Assembly (NCBI GenBank): GCA_003116995.1
Contig: BDSL01000008.1
Coordinates: 496,001 to 560,000 of the forward strand
Length of the DNA stretch: 64,000 nt
Direction of reading: 5' to 3'
Source: Yamagishiella unicocca
Taxonomy: Eukaryota > Chlorophyta > Chlorophyceae > Chlamydomonadales > Volvocaceae
In this document: one piece after another, positions 35,859-47,327 of the stretch
Layout of the letters: each line of letters begins with the position of its first letter
Numbering within the stretch: position 1 is the stretch's first letter
Translations under genes and position numbers: made by a program
Notes under the pieces: generated by a model
What the model was told of the DNA's origin: nothing
Database searches by the model: none
What the model saw: only the letters and a program-made list of their open reading frames with translations

Positions 35859-38040
35859 ATGGTTGCCTCAGTAGGTGCTATCAGCCCGGCTGTTCTTGCC
35901 GCCGCTGAGGACTACGTCCGCAAAGAGCTTGCTGCGATGGACGCATCACATGACTACGCCCACATCCAGCGGGTTCGCACGAACGCACGTAACCTTGCAC
36001 AGCTGGAGGGCCTCAGCGCAGAAGCGACCGCAATTGTCGACCTGGCGGCATTGCTTCATGATGTCCGCGACTGGAAGTACAGTGGCAGCGACGAAGCGAC
36101 GACAGACGCCGTAAAGGTGTGTGTGACAGGCTGGGACGTGGGTGGACGTAGCAGTGCTCGGAACCGCCAGGGACCAGCCTCGCCACCAAGCACCCGAGTA
36201 AGGAGCGAGGAGCGCAGCATTCTGCACGCATCCAGTGGGAGAGCGTGTCGTGACTGGCCAGTGCGGCAGTTCGAGTGGTTTGGGTTTGGCAATGCCCCGC
36301 TGACGGGGGCACAAGCAGGATTGCCAGCGCCAATGTGTGCGTGTGTGTGTGCGCGTGTGTGTTTTATAAATGCTGAGCTGAGCTGTGTGTGCGCGTGTGT
36401 GTGTTACGCAGCACTGTATCGTTCTTTCACATCACCCACATCGCAACGCCAAAAAAGCCTTCCCTCCGAAAGGATTTGGCCCGCAGAGCCCTTCAACAAA
36501 ACTGCGTTCAGTGCGTAACGCCGTCTCCTGAGCTGCGCCCTAGCACCTTGTTCGGGACTGCCGTGTTTCTTTCTCAGCGTCCTGCGCGCACCCCAAAGGC
36601 TCCCATGATGACCTCACCCTACTCCTGCCGCACCCGTGCTGTCTTCAGGATTTCCTGTCAGGCCAAGCTGTGGACCCTGCGTCGATCGCGATGGTCCTTA
36701 ACATCATTTCCCGGGTGGGCTTCAAAGAGGAGCTGCAGGCGACCGGCGAATCGGCATCATCGGCGCCAGCGGGCGGCACGGCTGCTGCGGAAGGCGGTTC
36801 CGGAGCCGCGGCCGCAGCGATCGCGGTCGAGGCCGCGATCGTGCAAGATGCGGACAGGTGCGGCGTGCAGGTGGTTGAGGGATGACGTCCACGTGGTGCT
36901 TGCCAGAACTTCCGCGCGCGCGCGTCCTGAGCTTACACGGTACACACAGCCGTATGCGGTTGTCAGGGATTCGACATGTGCTTACGTCACCGAATCGCCA
37001 GGCCGCGTCGAAGGTGGGCTGAGTCTTACTCGTTTGTGTCCTTGATAATTGTGTGACTTCCCTCCGCAGAACTGTCGTGCGCCTGGCCACCTCCTCACCC
37101 CTCCCTTGCGTCGCCGAACCAATCGCGTCATCAGCGGCTAGCTCATCTTGCGGGGCTCACGTTGCAGCGGGGTCTGTCTCTCGCGATTGGATTCACTGAC
37201 CGGGTGCGTTGACCCCCGCATCCCACAGACTGGACGCCATCGGGGCCATCGGCATCGCACGCTGCTTCACTTTCGGCGGCGCCAAGCACCGCGTGCTCCA
37301 CGACCCCGCCGTCCCCCCACGTGAGGCGCTGAGCAAGGAGCAGTACATGTCCGGCAGCGCCCAGGCAACCACCATCAACCACTTTTACGAGAAGCTGCTG
37401 AAGCTCAAGGTACGGTGGTTAGGGATGTAAGCGACCGGAGCACTGTTGCGCGCACTCGGGAGGCTTCGGTTACGGACCAAATGATACGACACACAGCGTA
37501 TGCGAACCCTTTTGCGTGAGCTGTGACCGTATCCACGGTGCCAGCTGCCACATCGTCCATCGTCCACGGAGCTACGGTGGCACTTGCTGCGGTGACAGCT
37601 GGCGTGTGCCATTTCTCGTAGGGGCCCAGCGGCACGCGGACACGCACCCGGGCGCAAGCCACGGTTTTGACCTCGTCCGCACGAGCTGAGCTGGCCTGGC
37701 AGCCGCACGTAGGAGAGTGAAGTTGCTTGATGTGCGCAGCAGTGGTAGCCCTGTGTGCGAGCGAGCCGGCTGTCGTTCCCTCACGCGGATCCCTGCCGCT
37801 CGGACTTGTCGGAGGTTCCTGCCGTTCTTGCCGTGACGAAGGGACTGCATTTCAAACCGCTCCTTGACACGAAGCACCGCAACGCACGTTTGCGATCCTG
37901 CTATTGGGTGACGTGTTGTGGCCGCGCACGCGCAGGGCCTTATGAAGACCACCGCCGGCGCGCAGATTGCGGAGCAGCGCCACGTGTTCATGGAGCAATA
38001 CCTGCGGCAGTTCCACGACGAGTGGAGCGGCCGGGCATGA
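35859..38040 (+). CDS. HD-domain metal-dependent phosphohydrolase
   Basis: HD-superfamily hydrolase of the small single-domain type widespread in bacteria, fungi and plants; the natural substrate is not established. Four exons join in phase: 35859-36116, 36649-36857, 37229-37409, 37936-38040 (250 aa). Metal-ligand positions are present: His in [13 protein letters not shown], the HD pair in [15 protein letters not shown] and the distal Asp in [18 protein letters not shown]. The family tail [14 protein letters not shown] and [18 protein letters not shown] is intact. An insertion of about 30 Ala/Gly/Ser-rich residues separates GFKEELQ from IVQDAD, where relatives have a short loop. There is no clear targeting peptide. 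Confidence 0.93.
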
Positions 38041-38689
38041 TGGGAGGGCCTGGCTGGTGGGCGACCGCGTGTTGTTCATGTACCGGTGCTCTTCGTTCCG
38101 GTCGACGTCACCAGGCCGATTGGCGAGCGCGTGGCGCGCGTGTATTCAAGGTGCATGCTACGGGGTAGAAACGTTGACGAATGACCTCTCCCTCGTAAGG
38201 TTGCTGGTGCCAAGAGCAGGTGGTTCCGGTCGACGTTGGCGCGACGCGGACTCGGTACGCGCTCAGGTGGCGGCGGCAATGGCAGCAGCTGCCGCTGCGG
38301 CGGCGGCAATGGGAAGGTTAGCGAGGAAAACCGTCTTTAGGGGGTGGCGAAGCAGGGTGGGACCGACCCAGCCTGATATAACCTCAGTAGGGACGGCCGG
38401 CTCGGCTGCGTCGTCCGAGGCATGCCACAGCCCACCGCCAGGATTGTATAATATGTTAATGTACGTCCGTATCGGGGTTCTCTGGAGCACGGCAGCACTT
38501 CGCTTGCCTCGAGGGCAGCTTGCCGGGAGCTGGCTTGCCATGAGGGAGGCTGTTCGGGGCTCGAGCGCACGCACGCGGCCCGCAAACCTGTACCAGGAGC
38601 AGCGGAAAGCAACATGCCAAGTGTTAGGCTCCAAGTGTCGTGCAGCTGATGGCGGGACGGGGTGTATTCAGTTTGCTTTAAGAATGGGT
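38041..38689. other. Intergenic stretch after the HD-domain gene
   Basis: Holds the HD-gene 3' UTR. No TGTAA and no supported gene were found. Confidence 0.55.
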
Positions 38690-39556
38690 GTGTTGGCCTA
38701 ATATCAGGTGGCTGGTCGCGTGGGGCGGCGGTGCAGGTAGGACTTCGAGGGCTCTGGTGGTCGAGCCGGACTGGGGCCGACACGGACGGATGGGAGGGCA
38801 TGACAATGGGCCTTCTGCAGCGGTGCACCCCCACATTCTTGCTCGCTCAGTCACCTCTCCTGCTACCCCGGTTGGGCTGGCGGGTCCCCGGGATGGACCC
38901 GCCTGTGCTGCAGAGTCGCATCACTGTTCGCCTGGGTAGCCCTATGCAGCTTGAGGCGGTGGCCCCTGCCCGGCTCGCCGTGCACGAGGCATATGTGCGG
39001 AAGGCTCTCATAGTGCCCCCGGGGGACGCCCCTGCCTCTGGGAGGAGTGTCCCGCTTGTGGCTCAACTTCCCGCAGCTGCGGAACCGGCACGAGGAGGCC
39101 TTCTGGCGCCTTGCTGTCGATGGGGTTAGTTCCGCTGGCGGGTAAGATGTGTGTTCGCGGCGTTCCCCTGGAGGCCTGTGGCTGCGGGGAGTATCTTGGG
39201 GCCGCCCCGGTGCCGGCCCGGTGTCCCCTCACCTATGTGGTTTTGGGCGCTGTCCTGCTGCTCGTGCGGTGGTCGATGTGCGCGAAGAGCACCTTGCGGT
39301 GGTGCCTGATCCCGGGCTAGGCAATCGGGCGGTAGCGGTGGCACTGCGGGCCCTGTGTGGTCCGGCGGTCGCTGCCGCCGCGGGGGTTCGGCCGCTGGCC
39401 CGTGTGGGGCTCTGGCTGGCGTATGGCCGTGCTGGCTGTGAGCAGTGTGACTGGGATGTTGTCGCCCTGGCGGCTCTCAGTGCGATTTACCTCGGTCACT
39501 CGCTGCACGCTGCGGGCTATTTTGCGACGGCCAGCGGGGCCTTGGGGGTAGCATAA
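38690..39556 (+). mobile_element. Degraded retroelement-like coding fragment, plus orientation
   Basis: Protein-like segments lie in alternating frames, as expected of a frameshifted coding relic. They include NFPQLRNRHEEAFWRLAVDG, then CGCG, and near the end WLAYGRAGCEQCDWDVVALA before a stop. The last part resembles the translated minus-strand fragment at 40065-40550 (shared pattern W-L, then Q-x-C-x-W-D-x-V and SA). The pattern recalls C-terminal regions of LINE-type polyproteins in volvocine algae; that assignment is from memory. No reverse transcriptase domain is present here. Confidence 0.45.
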
Positions 39557-39742
39557 GAGCCGTTTACGCGACGGGACATGATAGTTGGCGCATGGTCGTC
39601 GGACACCGATTTTGTGGGCGCATGCTGGAGCACTGGGGCCTTGGGGGGAGGCAAACCGAGTATTTGCAATAATAAACAGTGTTAAATTTTTAGGTGAATA
39701 AAATTATGCAAAATTAGTAGCTTTACCTCTGGCGAGTAGTAA

Positions 39743-39808
39743 TCACTGTTACAGTGGGCCCCAGACCACAAGGTAGAGCCATCGGGCGCATCGCCTGACA
39801 CTGAAAGA
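39743..39808 (-). repeat. Dispersed repeat family A, copy
   Basis: Minus-strand reading matches GTGTCAGGCGATGCGCCCGA, then GGT(T)CTACCT, GGTCTGG and CCCACTGTAAC. It forms an inverted pair with the copy about 90 bases to the right. Confidence 0.7.
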
Positions 39809-39890
39809 CACGCAGTAAGAACAAACTGGCCGACCGAGATATGGCAAACCACCAAAAACCCCGACCGAGGGGCCAGAGAACAAACAGAGG

Positions 39891-39962
39891 CATCAGGTCA
39901 GGCGATGCGCCCGATGGTTCTACCTCTTGGTCTGGAACCCACTGTAACCGTTACAACAAGAG
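39891..39962 (+). repeat. Dispersed repeat family A, copy
   Basis: Contains GGCGATGCGCCCGATGGTTC, TACCTCTTGGTCTGGAACCC and ACTGTAACCGTTACAACAAG. Confidence 0.75.
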
Positions 39963-40064
39963 GCATCAACCACCTAGGGGGAAGTTGCCTAAATGGCCCC
40001 CCTATAAGCAGTATACCGACCGTACTTCAAGCAGCCCCTCGATCAGGGTAAGTAGTAGAGCGCC

Positions 40065-40550
40065 TCAACAAGTCGAACAGAAGCCTCCCACCTGAGACCC
40101 AAGAAAATTCCTCCCCCACCAGGCCACCCAGTCTGAAGTAAAGAGGAGCAAAAAGGGAGCTCCCGCAGGAGCATCAGCCAGCCGGGACCTAATCCGACCC
40201 CGCACAGTTGGGCCCTGAATAACCCGCAACGGAGGGTGGCGGGGACCAACCCCTTCCCACCCCTTGGTCGGGACCCCTAGTGCCGCAAAACCCCGCAAAC
40301 GGGACCAAAAGTCCACGACCCCACGCCGAATCGCGCGATCACGCAAACTGACACCAGGGGAGACCCCATCCGATGCCTTTACAGCAGCTGTCATGTACCG
40401 CCGCCCAGCCTCCATCGCACTGACAGCCGCTGACCACGGCGTCCCAAACACATGGCTGCACCCCCGGAGGGGCAAGCACCAACCACACTTGATCCCAGGA
40501 CACACCCGCGCCCACCCGTACAGCCAGCTGGGTGCCTGAGATGTTCATTT
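40065..40550 (-). mobile_element. Degraded retroelement-like coding fragment, minus orientation
   Basis: Open for 146 codons on the minus strand with the segments AMEAGRRYMTAAVKASDG, SLRDRAIRRGVVDFWSRLRG and LGVPTKGWEGVGPRHPPLRV. A neighbouring frame supplies DQVWLVLAPPGVQPCVWDAV, so a frameshift lies between them. It is similar to the end of the plus-strand fragment at 38690-39556 and extends further downstream. It is most likely the 3' coding end of the same retroelement family in opposite orientation. Confidence 0.5.
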
Positions 40551-41992
40551 TTGTCAGGGCCCCGCCCTCTTGGGCGCGGCGGGGTTGTCCTTTATTTCCC
40601 TGTGCCTTTTGGGCGCCTGCTGGCTACTAGCGCTGGCGGTGAGGTCTCGGCATGGTTTTCCCGCTTGTCCTGGGCTTGCCCGGCGTCTCTGTGCTTTTCC
40701 CGGCTTTCCTGTGCCCTTGGGGGTGTCTGCTGGGTCATATGGTGAGGCCGCGGTCTTGGGCCCCTCCCTCGCCTTGTCCTGGGTTCGCCCGGGCTTGAAT
40801 ACGCTGTAACATCTTACTATATAGCAATGAACCGAAAGATTGTCAGGTTACACGAAAACGGGCGTCATTTTCCTACGACGAGTATGAAACGGGACGCGGC
40901 GGTTGGTTGGTAAATCATTGCGGCGGGGCAATCGAATATATTAGTGTATACGCCCTGTGGAAAATGCGACAACCAGTTCTCCTCAAGAGGTAAATGCAAC
41001 GTCTGACTAAAGCTGATTTCGAGTTCACCATGCATGCAACGACCGCATGGTGTAAGCTTAAGTAAGCCACTTGTAAAATGCGTTTTACCGCCCCACTAGA
41101 CATACGCACCAACGTGACAAAAGTCCACCCAATGACCGGGCAGCAACGCTATGAAAAGGGTTCAGCTTGTGCCTGCTCGGCAGCCCATACGTTGAATCGT
41201 CATCTGTAGGCCGTACTCATTACGACGTCCATCCTAACATCCCCTGCTGCGAGTTCACGGGCCACGCGCCGGCGGAACGCTTCCCAGTTCTCACGAAGCT
41301 GACATGTGCGTCCGAGCTAGGGTCGCGTCTTTGTGTTATACTTTCAGCGGTCGACCTAAAGTCATACTTACAGGGCATCCTTGCAGCACCCGTATATATC
41401 ATTATACACACCTTGTGGATGCCCTGGATATTTGTTAGCTGGCAAAACCAAAATATCCCGCAATATTTTGCTTCAGTTGAACGTCCGTTTGACGTTCTGC
41501 ACGTGCTCGTACGGAGTCATACATGGTCGTACAGAAAATTTCGCAGTGAATATGGGAAAGCGTCGTTCCCACTAGGCAATAGAAACATATGCGTGCAGCA
41601 GCTGCGCGTTTTATCTTTGGAGGCCCGGAAACGTTAGCAATTGCATTACTATCTTCGTTTTCCCAATGTATGGAGCCGAGGCGTATGCGACGACAAGGCA
41701 TCCGGGTAAGGCGGGTGCGTTATGCTGCGAACGACATGTCTTGGTTGATTTGCTTGCGGTCTCTGATGGGGGCTGCGTATCCCCAACGCATCCATACTCG
41801 TCCATGAATGGCATTTGGGAGCAACATTGGAGTCTGGGAGCAGCAGTTTTTATTAATGATTATCCTATTGTCTCTTGCTACATGTGAGGCCAAATGTTAC
41901 TAAAACGCGCTAGTCATTACACTCTCAGACAGTCTGACCACCGAGCCGCAGCCCTGTTTACATTTTGTTGGTGCTAAACGACAGCGCAATGA
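40551..41992. other. Intergenic region upstream of the RWP-RK gene
   Basis: About 1.4 kb, becoming AT-richer to the right. No conserved coding sequence was found; presumably it holds the RWP-RK promoter and possibly 5' untranslated exons. Confidence 0.55.
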
Positions 41993-44249
41993 ATGAATCG
42001 TCGCTGCGCAGGTGATGGCCTTGAGTGGGGGCAGGACCTTCTCGTGACCTCCCCGTTTGTCGCTCCCGCGGCCAATATGATGCCATCTTTGGACAACGGT
42101 GATGACAAGGACACCACCTTCAAGTTTAATGACGAGGACGATGAGTTTCTTAAAGCGCTTCCAGCAATTGGAGGCGACTGGGCGGGTAGATGCGAGTACT
42201 CCCGTCCGCATACGACGCTCACAGGGATGACTATGCGGAATGAGGCTATTGGAGGTGCACTTCTGCCGCTTACAGCGCTTTTGGGCCCTTCAGGCTCTTG
42301 GGCACCGCAACCGCCTGAGCGCCAGCTCCAATCTCTGAGTGCCTCAGCTGCTCTCCCCTTGGGCGATCACCGGTGCATGGAAATGCCTGACTTATATTCA
42401 TCAGTGTCGTCTTTGCCTGGTGGCCGCTTCAACCCTCTTGGCCCCATGAACGGAGGGCCGCAACCGAGCGCGTGGCAAGAAACGCAGCACAGCCTTCTGG
42501 CGTGGAACAGCAGCGCAGCGGTACAAACGCCAGCAATGGAACTGCCATGGCCTTGGCCTCAGCCATCGCTGCCAATGCAGCACTCGCCTGCGCAGCGCCC
42601 CTTCTGCTCAACGAACGACATCCTGTCATCCGAGTTCGGGTGCATGCCACGGGACTGCGGAGTGCCAGAAGGCATGCTTCTGGGCGAGCAACTACAGAAC
42701 GAGCAACTATTTGCGGAAATCGAGGCGGCGCCATGGCCCTATCCAACGGCGTTCCAAACCGGCACCCCAGCCTTCCAAGCTGCGGCGGTCCGGCACGAGC
42801 CATGTACTGCTGCCAAAACCGCTGTCGGCCTTCCAGCAGCCATCGTTTGCGCCCGCGCCTCGGGCTCGAACCCCTCCGCGCCGGTGCCCCTATCCCCGAC
42901 CAGTCCCTTCGCGGCGGACTGTGCCCCAGCGAGCGCACACGCACAGCCGCACGCCCCGGAGCTGACGGCCATGTTGGGCGAGCCTCACGCAGTACCGAAT
43001 GCGGAACTCTCCGCCGAGGTGGCGCCAATGGCGCCAACAAGCCCGGTGCTGCAGGCTGCTGGGTCCTATGGCAGGGCCATGGCACTGGCGCACCCCGTCT
43101 CGGCGGCCCATGACGAGGCCGTGTTTCGTAGCTACATGTCTGCGCTCGAGCCACCGCAGCCGGGCTTCGTAGCCCTGCTGGGTGCGGCAGGGCCGGTGGC
43201 GGTGACGGCTGTGGCGTCGATGGCCCCTTACTGCTTCGGCCCTATCCTCAGTGGCAGCGGCGGCGGTTCCACCCCGGTTTCTGCTTCTGCACCCCAGCCT
43301 GCGGCAACTCCGATGGCGGCATCTACCCACGGCGTGATGTCGACTGAGAATGGAGACGGCGAGGACGACATCCAGGACGACGGCGGCAGCGACTGTGCGC
43401 CGAAGGTAGACGACGCAAACGCAGCTGCCGCGGATCGAACCCGCGCGCCCAAGAAAGGCCGAAGCGACGGCCGCGTTACCCTGGACGCGCTGCGCGGAAT
43501 GTTCGAGATGCCGGTGCAAGAGGTCGTGCGGGCTCTTGGCATTAGCGCCACCGACCTGAAGCGCCGATGCAGGACCCTGGGCATCCAGCGCTGGCCGCAG
43601 CGCAAGCTGCTCAGCCTGCGCCGCCTGGCGGAGGCAGTGGAGGCCGACAAGGATCTCAACGAGGAGCAAAGGCTGGTGAGTGGGAAGGCGTTTGTAGCTG
43701 CGCGCTTGGCCGGATCCGTGTTTTGCCAGCAGTGGTATGTCCATGCTAAGCGGACGAGCATGCACGCGACCTTTCGGGCGGCTCCAGCTCAGGGTACGGG
43801 CGATTGTGTGCGCACGTGCGGCAGAGTGCAGCCGATTCCCTTCCTCCAGAGGCAAGAGATCCGTTCTCTGAGGCAAGAGATCCGTTCTCAAAAGCAAGAG
43901 ATCCGTTCTCAGAAGCAAGAGATCCGTTCTCAGAGGCAAGAGATCCGTCCCCAAGATCCGTTCCCAGAGGCAAAGGCGAGAAAAACGCTCTTGGCTGTTG
44001 CCACACCCTCCAACACGAGATGTAGCGCACGTCCATCTGCATCCGGAACCCCCCGGGGCTAATCCCACCGGCTGACCCACATCCCCTGCGCCTTGACCAA
44101 CCCCCCAGGACATGCTGGTCCGTGTTTCACGCAACCGCGCGGAGATCATGGCCGACCCTGATGCAGACCTGGAGGCCTGCCTCAAGCCGCTGCGGCAGGC
44201 GCACTACAAGAGGAACTTCGTCGATAGGCGCAGCAGCGCACGCGGATGA
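41993..44249 (+). CDS. RWP-RK domain transcription factor
   Basis: Plant/algal DNA-binding regulator family that includes NIN/NLP, RKD and the volvocine proteins NIT2 and MID. Two exons join in phase: 41993-43675 and 44109-44249 (607 aa). The RWP-RK domain starts near residue 494 (RVTLDALRGMFEMPVQEVVR, then LGISATDLKRRCRTLGIQ) with the signature RWPQRK at 533-538, followed by a short basic C-terminus. The first 480 residues are low-complexity, rich in Pro, Ala and Ser, with an acidic patch before the domain; no GAF or PB1 domain is seen, so the architecture is RKD-like. The intron contains a five-copy 21-bp repeat. The start at 41993 is the first Met of the open frame; a Met at 42077 or an upstream exon is possible. 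Confidence 0.9.
43846..43968. repeat. 21-bp tandem repeat in the RWP-RK gene intron
   Basis: Five copies of a unit close to AGGCAAGAGATCCGTTCTCA. Being a multiple of three, it leaves the intron open in the upstream frame for some distance. Confidence 0.9.
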
Positions 44250-46959
44250 GGCTGGAGGGGCCGCAAGTGCTGGGCTGCACAGACATCTCGGCGCGCTGTC
44301 TCGCCGTCTGCTGGAAGGCGTCCGCTTCCGGCTCTTTGAAGTGGTGCTTTCGTCTAAATTCGCACACAGGGGAAAGGGGTCATTTAGATAAGGTCATCGC
44401 AGACAGTGGGCTGGCTGGCCATTCATATCACAGGTCTGCTGTCCGGGTATTCAAGTTCACCGGTAAATCCAAGTCTCGCCAGGGTATTCAAGTTCGGACG
44501 GTCTGGGCCAAGCATACTTGTTAGGACCATCACAATTGGAAGCAGGGCGCGCAAGTATCCTATCATTGCACTGCAAGGGGACATTCACTGGCATGTATCC
44601 ATGAGGCAGTACTCGCGTGGCGCTGTGGGCCTTCGGCGACGCTCGCTATTGGGCGACTGGCAGGGGAGCAGGAAAGCCTACGCCGCTAAAGCCTCCGTTG
44701 GTTTGTTTGGGCATTTATTGGTTCACAACCTTCACTTTTCGGAGCCGTTGAAAAGCGCCGTTGCGTGGGTGCGTCGTACATTGGGGCTCCTCCGTCTGTC
44801 GTACATGATTTTCCGACGCCGTGCCTGGCAGCTGTGTGACGGGCGCCATCTGCCCGTCACAGCCGCAGCTCCCAACGGGCCATTTGCCGGCCGGAGCCGG
44901 AGAGAGGGCATTGTTTTGGTAGTCGATTGCAGGCTTGCCGGTTTAGAGTTTTCGGTTGCGGCAGTGAGAATGGGCGGAGCATTTGGATGGGTTTCGTGAC
45001 ATGGGTTCATGGTTGGGCAGGTGAGCTGTACATGTTGAGAAGGTCCCGTCCCGGCCGCGGCATGGGATGTCATGGAAAATGCGAGCGAGCGCATGGCGCT
45101 CAGCGCCTCGCCTGCGCGGCCATTCGCGGTCGGCCTGACGGGTGTGGGTGTGGGATAGCCCGCGGCTGTGCGAGGCTGTCACAACAGCCGTTGATGGTGG
45201 GTGGGAGGCTGCAGAGCGTTGGGGCTTCGGACCTCATGCGTGTGGGGTTTTCGTTTTTAAGACAGCAGGCGGGTGTCCAACGAAACCTGGTTATGCACCT
45301 ACCTGTGACGACCTAAGCCGGGCGTTTGCAAATGTGTGCCTCGTGCACGTCCGGTTGGGTGGTTTACGGTGGCTGGATATGAGGGACGAGGGCCGGTGTT
45401 GAGTGCGTAGAAGGATGCGAGCCGGCTGATTGGCATCGGGCACAAGCATAGGATTGCGGCCTTGCGGGCTGTCTAGGGCCGTTTGCAGGGAGGCGGTTGC
45501 GGTGTGCTGTGCGTTTGCACGGCGTGGTTCGTCTTGGTGGGAGGCACGGGGCCTCATTGGCGAGTGCCATCTTTTCGGAACCAGAAGCTGGTTTCTTGCC
45601 CTGCTGAAATTCCCCCGCTTGAAGCAGGGCGAAGTTTATTTCATTGGGACCTTTTCGCCAGTTTGTGAGGCTTGGGGCCCACGCCATGCACCGATCCTTG
45701 GTGTGTCTCAGGGAATGCGGTGTACATGGGCTGGATCATAACCCCCGAGGCAAGGCGTTACACGCGCTCGGGTGCCTATTTGCACATAGGCAGCACCTAC
45801 TGCGGCAATTAATGTCTTTACTTGCTGAATTTAAGTTTAAGGAATGTATGCGTTACCCTGGCACACTGATAAACTAGGATCCGTTTGAACGTGGGAATGG
45901 GAGGCCGGTTTGGTAGGGCCTTTTGATACCGGTAAGGTGATTGGTTTGCGGCGTTAGTTTCAGCTAGATGGGGATATCTCGTTCTGGCGTCCTCTGTTCC
46001 TTGACTTTGAACAAGTTGCGCAGAGCGTGCACCGGTCAGAGTGCCATGGATCTTGGATTGCGAGCGGGTGTGCAAGCGTGACATGTATAATGAGGCATCG
46101 CTGGCCGAGTGCACCCGCGTAACACCGATGCGCGCCCCGAGGAGAGGAGAGTTTGCATCATCCCTTGTTGCTGCGTGCGCCAGGCCTGCAACTTCTGCTG
46201 GGTGCGGCTTGCCAGGATAGCTGAGTGGCTCTCCTAAATTCCGCGCGTTAACTTCGTATGGTTTTAGTCGTCACGTATGATCCTAGTATGGTTTAAGTCA
46301 TCACGTAGTGAACTCATACTCAGTGTACGGAGTGGGCTGGCCTTGATGTCTGCGCAGCACACGAGGCTGCAGGCGCTCTGCGTGTATCAGGCGGCGCTGT
46401 GCGTGTATCAGGCAGCTGCGTGTGCCGGGGACGGGTCCCCCTTACCCACCGGAAGCGACTTTTTGCATAGAGAGTGTCGGCATGCGCGCGGACGCGGTCA
46501 TTTTTGTGAGGTTATGACGCCTGGGCGCTTCGACCCAGGGCAACATGTTGTTGCTCTGAAGAACGTGGAAATAATCCTTCTGCACCATTCTGCCCACAGA
46601 GTTTGGAATTTGGGCTGCGCGTCTCAGCTGGTTGCGTTGGATGTGCATCCCTCCGCGTGGTGACACAGAACCGTGTGTGTACGCGTGTGCGTGTATGGTG
46701 TGCGTGTGTAGTGTGCGTGAGTTCCCCTGTTTTCTGAATGTTACCCATTACGAATGTTTTGGTAGCGACGACAGTCGCCCCAGGTAACGCTGTCATCAAT
46801 GGCGTGACAGGTCTGCTATTATGAATCTCGTCTGCCGGAAAGACGCAAGAACTCCGTGCATGCAGGTTTTTATATTTTCTACTTTATTATTTTCTCCTTG
46901 TAGGCGGCACACGCCGCCTACCGCCACCTCCCCCTACGATACTCACCCCCACCGTCTTG

Positions 46960-47062
46960 TATGTTGAAGTGCCACCACATGTTGTACGTTGAAGTGCCAC
47001 CACATGTTGTACGTTGAAGTGCCACCACATGATGTACGTTGAAGTGCCACCACATGTTGTGT
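46960..47062. repeat. 25-bp tandem repeat, four copies
   Basis: Four direct copies, 25 bases apart, of a unit close to GTTGAAGTGCCACCACATGT. There are no spacers, so it is not a CRISPR-like array. Confidence 0.9.
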
Positions 47063-47265
47063 TTTGGATAGGTGTTTTGCGTTAGACGAAGGGCTCGAAT
47101 TGCCGGGCCTGGGTCTGTGCGCCGATGTCGGGGTTTCAAAATAAATATCTCCCCCGAGACATTTGAATTGACGTATATTAAGATGCCGCTGTAATCTACT
47201 CACCCATCATTGACCTCATTCAGTCGCCCAACGATGGTCCGGAACCCGGTCGGCAACACTTTTAC

Positions 47266-47327
47266 GGCGATGTGCCCGATGGTTCTACCTTATGGTCTGG
47301 AACACGCTGTAACCGTTACAACAACTT
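47266..47327 (+). repeat. Dispersed repeat family A, copy
   Basis: Contains GGCGATGTGCCCGATGGTTC, a diverged middle and GCTGTAACCGTTACAACAAC. Confidence 0.75.

Noticed and set aside
39149..39556. Possible tyrosine recombinase (LGHS near the end).
   Set aside because: No upstream Arg or HxxR box; the similarity to the opposite-strand fragment at 40065-40550 explains it better.
44406..44999. Plus-strand frame of 197 codons downstream of the RWP-RK gene.
   Set aside because: No recognisable domain, no splice-linked neighbours and no TGTAA; most likely chance or 3' UTR.
46960..47062. CRISPR-like array.
   Set aside because: Repeats are directly adjacent without spacers, in a eukaryotic nuclear context.
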